This document shows positions 53,385-62,170 of a stretch of DNA of 64,000 nucleotides, one piece after another. Made by a program: the position numbers and the translations under genes. The stretch's first letter is position 1. Every line of letters begins with the position of its first letter. Where the stretch lies: positions 2,232,001 to 2,296,000 of the forward strand of contig NZ_CP033459.1 of the NCBI RefSeq assembly GCF_003265305.2. Reading direction: 5' to 3'. The stretch comes from Pseudoprevotella muciniphila. Lineage in GTDB: Bacteria; Bacteroidota; Bacteroidia; Bacteroidales; Bacteroidaceae. The notes under the pieces are model-generated. The model had not been told where the DNA came from. It searched no databases and was given only the letters and a program-made list of their open reading frames with translations.

Positions 53385-54077
53385 TTATTTCTTTACTTCC
53401 ACAAGGTATCTCATCCATACGATGCCGTCCTGTTCTTCCACACTCTTGAATGTGAGGCGGATAGGCTTGCTGGACAGTGTGCGACCGTCGAAAGCAGCAG
53501 CCATTCCCTCGCGTCCGTCGATGCCGTAGCCGTACATCATGCTTATCTCGTCTATCAGTCCAAGGTCGAGGAGCGATCCGTTGATATGACCACCGCCCAC
53601 CACGGCAAGCCGCTCCACGCCGAAGACGGTGCGTAGCGTTTCGAATGCCGAGGCGAAGTCGATGCCGTTGCGTCCTGAAGTGATAAACGAAATGTGCTTC
53701 TGTTTCAGGTAGTCCAGATATTCCTGACTGGTGTGTTCCGAGAGAATCATCAGTAGCGGACGCCCAAAGAGTTCTGTAGTGTTGTCATCCCATCGCAGTG
53801 TGCCATTGGTGTCTATACCTACTGCGTAACCCTTTGCTTCCACGGCCTTATACAACTGCAGCCCTGCATCTTCATGTGCTCTTGCAGGCTGAAAAGTTCC
53901 CTCCTGTGCATAGTGCATCGCCAGTGTGGTCTTTCCTTCAAGTGTTGACGGGCAGCCGAGTTGTGCCAGTGCCTCGTAGTAGTGGTTGGTATCATCAATC
54001 TGTTCGGTCATGGCACAGTCTATCCTGCCATCGAGCGAAGCCATCATGTGGCAGATTACGTATGGTCTCATTGTCAT
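53385..54077 (-). CDS. RibD C-terminal / dihydrofolate reductase-fold reductase
   Basis: 230 residues from ATG 54077 (MTMRPYVICHMMASLDGRID); the longer frame adds 28 unrelated residues. The N-terminal strand and S-x-D-G-R-I-D are the RibD reductase signature, and VFGVERLAVVGGGHINGSLLDLGLIDEI forms the NADPH-binding end. Such enzymes reduce pyrimidine or other carbonyl substrates; no riboflavin genes are near, so the substrate is open. Same strand as the AraC regulator and the hydrolase pair. Confidence 0.87.
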   Translation of the reverse strand: MTMRPYVICHMMASLDGRIDCAMTEQIDDTNHYYEALAQLGCPSTLEGKTTLAMHYAQEGTFQPARAHEDAGLQLYKAVEAKGYAVGIDTNGTLRWDDNTTELFGRPLLMILSEHTSQEYLDYLKQKHISFITSGRNGIDFASAFETLRTVFGVERLAVVGGGHINGSLLDLGLIDEISMMYGYGIDGREGMAAAFDGRTLSSKPIRLTFKSVEEQDGIVWMRYLVEVKK

Positions 54078-54173
54078 TATATGTTTGAATTCTTTTTCCG
54101 TTGCAAAAGTGCGGCGAAAAAAACGCAACCCGATTAGACGGATTGCGGATAAATCTACCAAAAATGAGGATTT

Positions 54174-55076
54174 CTACTTTTTGCGTTGTTCGGCGTAGAA
54201 TTGAGAAGGTGTCTGCCCGGTTGACTGTTTGAAAATGCGGGTAAAATGGTTGGGGTACTCAAAACCCAGTGCGTCCGCCGTTTGTGTTACGCTGTGTCCG
54301 CCAAGCAGCAGATTCTTGGCGCGTTGGATGATAAAACTGCGTATGTAATCCTTTGGACTTTCGCCGAGGGCTTCACGCACGATGTCGCCAAAATAGCCTG
54401 CCGACAGACACAACTCACTGGCGCAGTACTTCACGCTGGGCAGTCCTTTCTGCCGTTGCAAGCCATTTTCGTAATAGTCTTTCAGTACTTGCTGGAAACG
54501 GCTGAGTATGTCGCTGCTCATTGTTGTCATCTCCTTAAACTGGCGTGCATAGAAACGGTTGCAATAGTCGAGTATCAGCAGAATGTAGTCCTTGATGATG
54601 TCGTCCTGTCCTATTTCATCATTTTTCATGATTTCCGTTCTGACGTTAGCCATCAGTCCTGCCAGCGTCTCCTTCTCCTCGGCTGTCAGAAACAGGGCTT
54701 CGTTGGCATTGTAAGAAAAGAAGTGGTAGTTGCTGATACGTCGCTCTATCTCCGTGCCATGAACGAACTCTGTGTCGAACAGTAGTACCCATCCGTGGTA
54801 CTGTCGCAATGTTCCGTCATCCTGCTTGCCGCCAATCTGTCCTTGCGAGTAAGCCATCAGCGAACCGTTACCCTCCCGATAGGTGCCCATGCCGTAAGTC
54901 AGACCCTCAGGAAACTCCCGTTGCAGAAAAATGCCGAAACAGTTGATGCGGTTCAGTGAATGGCGTATTTTGCCCATCTCGTCGTAGTGTATCACAGAGA
55001 CGTGAGGGTGATAGACCGGCGCACCGATGTCGCGTGCGTAGTCGTTCGCTTCGTTGATGTAAAGATCTATTTTCAT
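54174..55076 (-). CDS. AraC-family transcriptional regulator
   Basis: 300 residues. The C-terminal 100 residues contain two helix-turn-helix units (YCASELCLSAGYFGDIVREALGESPKDYI, then QTADALGFEYPNHFTRIFKQSTGQTPSQF), the classic AraC pattern. The N-terminal part is a sensing domain. It precedes the reductase, cyclophilin-like and hydrolase genes on the same strand and probably controls them. Confidence 0.93.
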   Translation of the reverse strand: MKIDLYINEANDYARDIGAPVYHPHVSVIHYDEMGKIRHSLNRINCFGIFLQREFPEGLTYGMGTYREGNGSLMAYSQGQIGGKQDDGTLRQYHGWVLLFDTEFVHGTEIERRISNYHFFSYNANEALFLTAEEKETLAGLMANVRTEIMKNDEIGQDDIIKDYILLILDYCNRFYARQFKEMTTMSSDILSRFQQVLKDYYENGLQRQKGLPSVKYCASELCLSAGYFGDIVREALGESPKDYIRSFIIQRAKNLLLGGHSVTQTADALGFEYPNHFTRIFKQSTGQTPSQFYAEQRKK

Positions 55077-55119
55077 AGCAGTTGCCTTGCGCGTTCCGAA
55101 TCAGTGAGGATATGTGCGA

Positions 55120-56670
55120 TTATTCCACGTGGAAACGCATGATTCTGTTTCCCCGTGACCCTACTGCAAACATATTGTCTTTGACGATGGGGGATGACTC
55201 AAAGTTGTCGCCGAGCACTTCCTTGAAGATTACGTCTCCGCTTTTGCCGTTGATGAGGTAGAGCCTGCCCGATGAATCGCCCACTACGATGAACAGTTCC
55301 TGTCTTTCGTTATAGAATGCGACAGGCGACGACCAGGCAAAGAAGTCCATAGGAATTCTGTAGATGATTTGTCCTGTCTGTTTGCTGAATGCGATGAAAT
55401 CGGCATTTTTGGAGTCGTTGGGTTGGCAGATGCTGGCGAAGATCATGCCCTCGCAGTTGCCGTGCCCGATGAGCGGGGTGCAATAGAGGCCGCCGTCGAA
55501 ATGCTTTTTGCCTATCATTCGCTTGGTGCATGGTATTTTCTGTTCCCATACCTTTTGTCCGTTGAGCGCATCGAGTTTCACGAAATGACAGGTGCCTGTG
55601 TCTCCCCGTACGTCGATTTCGTTGGCTGTGTAGATGAAGGGATGGTCCGTGTCGTCTGTTTCGCACACGATAGAGCCGTCGGTGTCGTCGTGGTTGTCGT
55701 AGTGCCATATCACGTGCATATTGTTGAGGTTGATGCAGATGATGTGGCCGTTGTTGTCGCCGATGTAACCATAGTTCCGGAATATGCACATACTGTTTTC
55801 AGTGCCTAACACACTGTTTGGTGCGTCTTTCACCCTGTATCGGAGAATGCTGTGCATTTTCAGTTGTCCGTTGCCTGAACGTGTGTATTTGTAAATGCTG
55901 CCGTTTTCTCCGGGCCAGAAGAGGAACTGTCCCGCTGCTACGGGCGAACTGTCGTAAGTGCTCCAGCCGCGATAAGCCTTCTTGTCTCTGCCGAAGTAGT
56001 AGGCGATGGTATGGTCGCAGAGGTTGATGGCGAGGTGTCCGAAGGGTTCCGGTCCCGGGAAACCATGTCCCACATAGAGGCTGCCGTTCATTGCCGGGTC
56101 AAGGCTTACTGAACCTTTGACGGGGTTTACGACATCAATGGGTTGTCGCGATGCTTCTCCGTTGTCAAAATTCAGGAAATATACTTTTCCTGCGAGTGAA
56201 CCCACAATCAGTTCGCGCTTGCCGAACTGTGGCGTAAGTCCCGGAGAGGTCTGCCTGAACTTGGTGAGCATCGTGTCGTGCCATTCCACATAGACCGGTT
56301 GCCCGTTCCATCCACTTCCGCCTCCCCAGTCGCCTTTCATGTCTGTGCGGAATGTCCAGTCGCAGACAATTTTTGAGGGTGTGCCTTTCACTTTTCCCGC
56401 AATCGGTGCATCGCGATGTGCAGAGCCGCGGAAAGTGAACCAGCCTGTTGCGTTGTCGTAAAGGTTTTCGAGTGTGGAGAGTTCGCCCGAAGAAGTGCTG
56501 TCCGCTATCTCTACGGTATAGTCTATTTCCCCGGCTGAAGGCATGGGCTGGTCGGGCAGGGCAGTGATGACCTGAATGTCTGAATTGTCATTATCACCTT
56601 TCTTGAGCCCCAAATTGCAACTGCATAATGTAATTGCACAAAGGCTCAATGCAAAGATTATTTTGTGCAT
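55120..56670 (-). CDS. PQQ-type beta-propeller lipoprotein
   Basis: 516 residues. The signal peptide ends in ITLCSC, a lipobox-like site. The mature protein has repeated W/G-rich blades (GKREL-IVGSLAGKVYFLNFDNGEA, HIICINLNNMHVIWHYDNHDD, QIIYRIPMDFFAWSSP, GRLYLINGKSGDVIFKEVLGDNFESSP), as in PQQ-like repeat proteins. No PQQ dehydrogenase active-site motif was recognised. Probably an outer-membrane-facing scaffold. Confidence 0.83.
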   Translation of the reverse strand: MHKIIFALSLCAITLCSCNLGLKKGDNDNSDIQVITALPDQPMPSAGEIDYTVEIADSTSSGELSTLENLYDNATGWFTFRGSAHRDAPIAGKVKGTPSKIVCDWTFRTDMKGDWGGGSGWNGQPVYVEWHDTMLTKFRQTSPGLTPQFGKRELIVGSLAGKVYFLNFDNGEASRQPIDVVNPVKGSVSLDPAMNGSLYVGHGFPGPEPFGHLAINLCDHTIAYYFGRDKKAYRGWSTYDSSPVAAGQFLFWPGENGSIYKYTRSGNGQLKMHSILRYRVKDAPNSVLGTENSMCIFRNYGYIGDNNGHIICINLNNMHVIWHYDNHDDTDGSIVCETDDTDHPFIYTANEIDVRGDTGTCHFVKLDALNGQKVWEQKIPCTKRMIGKKHFDGGLYCTPLIGHGNCEGMIFASICQPNDSKNADFIAFSKQTGQIIYRIPMDFFAWSSPVAFYNERQELFIVVGDSSGRLYLINGKSGDVIFKEVLGDNFESSPIVKDNMFAVGSRGNRIMRFHVE

Positions 56671-56712
56671 GTATGGAGAAAAAGTGCTTGTATGTCTTGA
56701 TTGAAAAAGGTT

Positions 56713-58542
56713 TTAATGTGCAAAATTCTTCTCTGCCTGTTCGTAGAGTTCGTCGATTTGCTCTGCATAGCGCTCGTTCACTACGTTTCTCTTGATTTTC
56801 AGCGTGTTTGTGAGTTCTCCTGTCTCTATGCTGAACGGGTCGGGCAGGAGGATGATGTGCTTCACTTTTTCGTAGTTTGCCAGGTCCTGCTGCAAGGTGT
56901 TGATGCGCGCCATGATCATCTTCCGGATGTTCATGTCTTTGCACAGTGCCTCTCTGCTGCCGTATGCTATGCCGCGTTCGTTGGCATACTGTTCGATGAG
57001 TTGATAGTTCGGCACTATGAGTGCGCTGACGAACTTGCGCTTGTCGGCAATGACTACCGCCTGTTCTATGTAGCGGTCAACGGAGAGTTTCGACTCTATC
57101 GCCTGCGGGGCAATATATTTGCCGTTGCTTGTCTTGAAAAGGTCCTTGATACGTTCTGTCAGGAAGAGTTCGCCGTCCTTCAGGTAGCCGGCATCGCCTG
57201 TGTGGAACCAGCCGTCTTCGTCGATGCTCTGTGCCGTGGTGGAGAGTTTGTTGTAGTAGCCCGGCGTGATGGTCTTGCCGCGTAGCAGAATTTCATCGTT
57301 CTCACCGAACTTAATTTCTATACCGTCAATCAGTCTGCCTACGGATCCGAGTGTGGTGGGCATGCCGTCGATGTCGCACGACACTGTTGCCGTGGATTCC
57401 GTCAGTCCGTATCCCACCTTCATATTGATGCCTGCAGCGTGAATCAGGTTCTCCACCTTTGCGTCCACCTGTGCACCTGCTGTGGGGAAGAAGTTGCCGC
57501 GGTCCAGACCGAGTGTCTTGCGCAGTACACTGTAAACCAACTTGTCGTACATCTTGTGCTTCATTGCCAGTGTCAACGGCAGCGGTTTACCCTTCGATGT
57601 GTAGTCGCGCCAGCACCTGATACCCGTTTTGAGCGCCATGCTCATCACTTTCCTTTGCAGTGGCGAACTGCTTGCTATTTTCTCAATCACTCCCTGATAT
57701 ACCTTTTCCCAGAAACGCGGCACACTGCTCATGCACGTTGGTCGTACCTCCTTGAGCGATTGTATCACGTCCGTGGGCCGCAGGTTAATCGCCTGAATGG
57801 CACCCTCCGTCAGTCCGAGGTAGGTCCATCCGCGTTCGAACACATGAGTCAGCGGCAGGAAGTTGAGCACGATGTCCTTGTCGGAGAAATTCAGTGCGAG
57901 GTCGTTCACACGCATCGCCTCATGGTAGTTATTGTGCGTCAGCATGACACCTTTCGAGTGTCCTGTCGTTCCGCTGGTGTAGAGAATGTTTGCCAGGTCG
58001 TTGAACGATGCTTCGTCCTGCCGTTTCTTGAACTCGCGGTCGAAATCGCCGACGTTGCCCATTTTGATGAACTCGTCGAAATAGATGCTCAGTTGATCGC
58101 TCGGCTGGCGCTTCACTTTCTTGTCGAAAATGATGATTCTTTCGAGTGTGGCACAGAGCGGTATTGCCTGAATGGCAGTGTCGTATTGTTGCTGTTCGCC
58201 TACGAAGAGAAACCTCACCTTCGCGTCGTTTATCATATATGTGATTTGCGGTACGCTGCTCGTGGGGTAGAAGGGTGTGGTTACTGCGCGTATGCCGTAT
58301 GCGCCGAAGTCCACGAAAAGACATTCGGGCTTGTTTTGCGAGAAGACGGCAATGTTTTCCTGCACTGTCGTGCCGTATGCCAGGAGTGAGTACGACACAT
58401 GCTTCACCATTTCGGCAAAAGCGTTCCAGGAAATGTCTTTCCAGACACCGAGGTCGTAGTCCCTGTACTTGAGTGCTGTGCGGTTTCCGTAGGTCTTCGC
58501 CTGTTCGGAAATCAGTCTTGAAAAGTGGCAGTTGTTGATCAT
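56713..58542 (-). CDS. Long-chain fatty acid-CoA ligase
   Basis: 609 residues. AMP-binding motif ILYTSGTTGHSKGVMLTHNN, then FLPLTHVFERG, GYGLTESTATVSCD and GWFHTGDAGYLKDGELFLTERIKDLFKTSNGKYIAPQ. This is the standard layout of long-chain acyl-CoA synthetases, which activate fatty acids for lipid synthesis. It starts opposite the GH84 gene with separate promoters. Confidence 0.93.
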   Translation of the reverse strand: MINNCHFSRLISEQAKTYGNRTALKYRDYDLGVWKDISWNAFAEMVKHVSYSLLAYGTTVQENIAVFSQNKPECLFVDFGAYGIRAVTTPFYPTSSVPQITYMINDAKVRFLFVGEQQQYDTAIQAIPLCATLERIIIFDKKVKRQPSDQLSIYFDEFIKMGNVGDFDREFKKRQDEASFNDLANILYTSGTTGHSKGVMLTHNNYHEAMRVNDLALNFSDKDIVLNFLPLTHVFERGWTYLGLTEGAIQAINLRPTDVIQSLKEVRPTCMSSVPRFWEKVYQGVIEKIASSSPLQRKVMSMALKTGIRCWRDYTSKGKPLPLTLAMKHKMYDKLVYSVLRKTLGLDRGNFFPTAGAQVDAKVENLIHAAGINMKVGYGLTESTATVSCDIDGMPTTLGSVGRLIDGIEIKFGENDEILLRGKTITPGYYNKLSTTAQSIDEDGWFHTGDAGYLKDGELFLTERIKDLFKTSNGKYIAPQAIESKLSVDRYIEQAVVIADKRKFVSALIVPNYQLIEQYANERGIAYGSREALCKDMNIRKMIMARINTLQQDLANYEKVKHIILLPDPFSIETGELTNTLKIKRNVVNERYAEQIDELYEQAEKNFAH

Positions 58543-58568
58543 AACCCTTTTGATGTTGTTGTAACGTA

Positions 58569-58576
58569 CAAAGATA
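58569..58576 (-). promoter_or_regulatory. -7 box of the long-chain acyl-CoA ligase
   Basis: TATCTTTG on the minus strand, 26 bases before the start. Confidence 0.5.
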
Positions 58577-58671
58577 ATGTTTTTTGTCGATTTATAGCGC
58601 TGTGTTCATTTTTTTTCGATATAAGCGGATTTTCATATCAGTTGCGTGCAAGGTGCATCGCAGATAAATCG

Positions 58672-58679
58672 TATCTTTG
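58672..58679 (+). promoter_or_regulatory. -7 box of the GH84 gene
   Basis: TATCTTTG, 38 bases before the start; no clear -33 box. Confidence 0.5.
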
Positions 58680-58717
58680 CATCATAGATTGAATAATAAA
58701 AAATAAAGAACCTTTCT

Positions 58718-60934
58718 ATGAACAAAAAGTTTGCAAGTCTTGTTTTAGTCCTTTTCAGTGGTGCAACGCTATGCAGCGTGGCGCAGACCGTTGACCTGTC
58801 GCCTGTTCCGCAGAGTGTGGAGTGGGGTAGTCGTGCTTTCAGCAACCAAACGGCGTTTCGCATCAAGGGTGGTTTCAATGCCGACTATGATGCCGTGGAA
58901 CTCCTCAAGCGCAAGGTGAATACGAAGAATGGCGAAGTGAAAATCATTATCGGCGAGCGTGGCGACAAATCCGTGAAGGCATACGCCGACCGCATACCTG
59001 ACAGGGCTGAGGGCTATTATCTGAGCATCAGTCCGCGTCAGGTCATCATTGCCGGCAACGACGGGCGCGGCACGTTCTATGGCGTTCAGACCTTCCTGCA
59101 AATTCTCAGGCAGCCTGAGGTGATGAGTGTTGTGGTGAAGGATTATCCCACCATGCCCGACCGCGGCATCATCGAAGGTTTCTACGGCAATCCTTTCAGC
59201 CATAAGAACCGTCTCGACCTTTTCGACTTTATGGGGGCTAACAAGATGAATGTCTTTGTCTATGGTCCCAAGGACGACCCCTACCACCGCGACAAATGGC
59301 GTGAGCCCTATCCGGCAGATGAGGCGGCGCGTATGACGGAACTCGTAAAGGCAGCGCACAAGAACCATGTGCAGTTCGTGTGGGCTGTGCATCCCGGTGT
59401 GGATATCCGCTGGAACAAGGCAGACAGCATCAATATCCTCAGGAAATGCGAGAGTGTGTATCAGATGGGTGTGCGCGCCTTCTGTGTGTTCTTCGACGAC
59501 ATCGGCGGAGAGGGCACCAAGGCAGAGAAACAAGCCGCTTTGCTCAACTATCTCAATAAAGAATTCGTGAAGAAACACAAGGACGTTGCACCCCTCATGA
59601 TGTGCCCCACACAGTACAACAAAGGCTGGAGCCACGGCTCCTATCTGAATACGCTCGGCACGCAGATGGATCCTTCGGTGCGCATCATGTGGACGGGTAA
59701 TACGGTTGTGGACATGATAGAACGCAACGATATGGAATGGATAAACGCCCAGATCAACCGCAAGGCATACATCTGGCTCAACTACCCTGTTACAGACTAT
59801 TGCATCGACCATCTGCTCATGGGTAAGACCTACGGCAACGGTCTGGACATCGGCGACATGGTGAGCGGTTTCTGCTCCAATCCGATGGAGTACTGCGAGG
59901 CCTCAAAGGTGAGTTTCTACAGCATAGCCGACTATGCATGGAACCCCGTGAAGTACGATGCTGCGAAGTCGTGGGAGATGTCGCTGAACTATCTTATGCC
60001 GAACGAGGAAGAGGCTTTCCGTGTGTTCTGTGAGAACAACGTTGACCTTGGTCCTACGGGGCATGGACTGCGTCGCGAAGGCGAGTCTCCGCGTTTCCGT
60101 AGTGCCCTGAAAGCCAGTACGGACGGTCTTGGCAACAAGGCTCTGCGCGAAGTGTTCAACGAGATGCGTGTATCTGCCGAGGTGCTGCAGAAAACGACTG
60201 ATGCGCCGGAGATGATGGAAGAAATAGCACCTTGGGTAGAAGCCATGCGCCTTACGGCATTGCGGGGCGAGGCTGTTCTGAAAATGGATGATGCGCTTGG
60301 TGTGGGTACGCCTGAAGTCTTCATCGATGCCTATCTCGCCTATGCCGATGCCAATGGCAAACAGCGCGAGTTGCGTTCTCGCGACTTCCCGGGCAGCATC
60401 AAGGTGGCGAGCCCTGTCGTTGCCACGAATTATGTGGAGCCGTGGATGCGAACAATGGTTGCCAGTCTTATTGACCAATACAAGGAAAAATACGATTATC
60501 GCCTCGACGTGTTCCCCAAACAACTCATTCCGCAGGGCAAATACTTCATCAAGGTGGATGGTGCCTATCTTACTGACCCTGACAGCAAGCAGGGCGGCAT
60601 AGCCGCCGAACTGCGAGCCGACCGCGATACCATCAACCCGCAGTCGCAGGAATGGACATTTACGCTCGACCCCAATACCAACCGCTACAAGATTGTCAAC
60701 AATCAGGCAGGGCGTTATATCAATGAGTTGGGCAAGTTTGGTACCAATCCTTATAATGAGATGTGGAACACCTACGAAATAACGCTGCAAGACGGTAAGT
60801 ATGCCATCCGCAACGGCGGTAATGCCGGCAACCGGTTCTGGGGAGTGAAGGACGGCAAGATTTATCAGGTGAGCACGCCACAGCCTGAGGCAGGGGCTTT
60901 CCGCTTTGAGATTGTTCCTGTCGGGGGCATGTAG
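58718..60934 (+). CDS. GH84 beta-N-acetylglucosaminidase (O-GlcNAcase / hyaluronidase family)
   Basis: 738 residues, signal peptide MNKKFASLVLVLFSGATLCSVA. The GH84 catalytic barrel begins at PTMPDRGIIEGFYGNPFSHKNR, and the catalytic Asp pair is in CVFFDDIGGEG (about residue 265), like the Asp242-Asp243 pair of Bacteroides thetaiotaomicron GH84. A helical region and a C-terminal ricin-like segment (FIKVDGAYLTDPDSKQGG onward) follow. It removes terminal GlcNAc from glycoproteins or glycosaminoglycans and fits with the M60 and PNGase-like genes. Confidence 0.94.
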   Translation: MNKKFASLVLVLFSGATLCSVAQTVDLSPVPQSVEWGSRAFSNQTAFRIKGGFNADYDAVELLKRKVNTKNGEVKIIIGERGDKSVKAYADRIPDRAEGYYLSISPRQVIIAGNDGRGTFYGVQTFLQILRQPEVMSVVVKDYPTMPDRGIIEGFYGNPFSHKNRLDLFDFMGANKMNVFVYGPKDDPYHRDKWREPYPADEAARMTELVKAAHKNHVQFVWAVHPGVDIRWNKADSINILRKCESVYQMGVRAFCVFFDDIGGEGTKAEKQAALLNYLNKEFVKKHKDVAPLMMCPTQYNKGWSHGSYLNTLGTQMDPSVRIMWTGNTVVDMIERNDMEWINAQINRKAYIWLNYPVTDYCIDHLLMGKTYGNGLDIGDMVSGFCSNPMEYCEASKVSFYSIADYAWNPVKYDAAKSWEMSLNYLMPNEEEAFRVFCENNVDLGPTGHGLRREGESPRFRSALKASTDGLGNKALREVFNEMRVSAEVLQKTTDAPEMMEEIAPWVEAMRLTALRGEAVLKMDDALGVGTPEVFIDAYLAYADANGKQRELRSRDFPGSIKVASPVVATNYVEPWMRTMVASLIDQYKEKYDYRLDVFPKQLIPQGKYFIKVDGAYLTDPDSKQGGIAAELRADRDTINPQSQEWTFTLDPNTNRYKIVNNQAGRYINELGKFGTNPYNEMWNTYEITLQDGKYAIRNGGNAGNRFWGVKDGKIYQVSTPQPEAGAFRFEIVPVGGM

Positions 60935-60936
60935 AA

Positions 60937-60975
60937 ATATATAGCAGTTATAGCAACTATAGATACAATAGACAC
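60937..60975. repeat. Nine-base periodic CTATA repeat, copy 3 (inverted)
   Basis: On the minus strand GTCTATTGT, ATCTATAGT, TGCTATAAC and TGCTATATA keep a nine-base step. 26 bases (60940-60965) are the exact reverse complement of 34645-34670. It lies between the GH84 stop and its terminator. Confidence 0.75.
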
Positions 60976-60979
60976 AAAG

Positions 60980-61009
60980 GCCCGCCTGCAACAAAACAGG
61001 CGGGCTTTT
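60980..61009 (+). terminator. Terminator of the GH84 gene
   Basis: GCCCGCCTG / CAGGCGGGC, nine perfect pairs, followed by TTTT. Confidence 0.9.
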
Positions 61010-61500
61010 CCTGACTTTGACAATGCGCCATCCGTGCCAACACCAACAACAAAATTTCAATTATTGCTGTCCGGTAAAAAACAGGAACAGAGAAAGAACT
61101 CTTATATAGGCATGTGAATACAAGTTGTGGCGAGTTTAAACGCGAAAGACGCAAATGAACGCGAAGGCATCATCGCTATCTTTCTGACGCTAATTTTAGC
61201 CGCAGAGCGGCGATACAGCTTAGGCAGGGGTGTAAAGAGCAAAGCGACTGAAACCCCTGTTTTTCAGTATATAAGAAACGTGAACCCCATAGGGGTGGTA
61301 CAGAAAAAACAAATAATGGTACATCTGCACACAATGAATATGATGTTTTAATCTGTTGATTTCTGTATCGCCCATACAGCCAGGGGTTATTACCCCTGTC
61401 TAAGTTGTGTCGCCCATACTGGGCTCACTATGCTATTCCCTATATAACAGGGGTTCCAGTCGCTTCGCTCCCTACACCCCTGCCTATGGTTGTAACGTCC
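61010..61500. repeat. Gene-free stretch with dispersed repeats
   Basis: No gene is supported. 61222-61262 carries the GTGTAAAGAGCAAAGCGACT block found at 38559. 61405-61500 carries the same block inverted (AGTCGCTTCGCTCCCTACAC), together with the CGCCCATACTGGGCT block. Confidence 0.65.
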
Positions 61501-61918
61501 CTACAGGACTAACATGCAACAAGAAAATAATTTCTAATACCGAACTCACGTTAATTATATCTTCGCTTCGCTTGATGGATGACGCGAATGCCTACGGCGT
61601 GGGAATATCAAAAACAGTATCCGCAAGGTCTTCGCGTCTTCGCCGAGTGAAGCAATGGCTGAATTCGTGTCAAAGACAGGGCGAAAAAAGTTCGTGTAAA
61701 TTCCTTCGCGTTATAAAAACCACAATGCCCATCACGTTCCAAACAAACATATATGTTATAAAAAGTAAGCCCATCATCAACGAAAAACTCAAAACAACGA
61801 TGTAAACGGACTTGCAGCAGTTCTCTTAAAACACCCATGCTGTTTCATAGAACGCATGGGCATTATACTTTATCCGCTGACCCTACAGGATCTGTTTCAG
61901 TAGTTTTGCTTTAGATGC
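61501..61918. other. Intergenic stretch with no gene seen
   Basis: Short frames only, with composition unlike the neighbouring genes and many CGC/TTCGC runs. It may be decayed coding or repeat DNA. Confidence 0.5.
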
Positions 61919-61920
61919 AA

Positions 61921-61952
61921 AAAGCCCGCCTGTTTTGATTCAGGCGGGCTTT
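61921..61952 (-). terminator. Terminator of the LRR operon
   Basis: AAAGCCCGCCTG / CAGGCGGGCTTT, with the same stem core as the GH84 terminator, an eight-base loop and A/T tracts on both sides. Confidence 0.85.
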
Positions 61953-61993
61953 TCGGATTATATAGTTTTGTTTTATGAAAGGTTCCTTTCTGA

Positions 61994-62170
61994 TTAGTCC
62001 CAATAACCAAAGCGATTATTAGTCTCTTCATCTTCTTCCAGCCAATCAGCATCAAGTTCCTTCTTGCGTGAGAAGAAGTCGCCTGTGTCAACACTGAAAT
62101 TCATCAATGGTTCGCCCGGAAGTATAGGAATGATACGCATTGACGGACGTTGATATACACGTTTTTTCAT
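61994..62170 (-). CDS. Small acidic-tailed protein coupled to the LRR gene
   Basis: 58 residues: MKKRVYQRPSMRIIPILPGE at the start and an acidic end with DADWLEEDEE and NNRFGYWD. Its ATG overlaps the TGA of the LRR gene by four bases. No signal or membrane helix. Short proteins of the general form MKK-x-Y-x-x-P-x-M-x-x-[IV], often ending acidic, recur next to secreted-protein genes in Bacteroidales; their role is unknown. Confidence 0.65.
   Translation of the reverse strand: MKKRVYQRPSMRIIPILPGEPLMNFSVDTGDFFSRKKELDADWLEEDEETNNRFGYWD

Noticed and set aside
59903-61060. 385-codon minus-strand frame opposite GH84
   Set aside because: Shadow of the GH84 coding frame; contains no recognisable domain.
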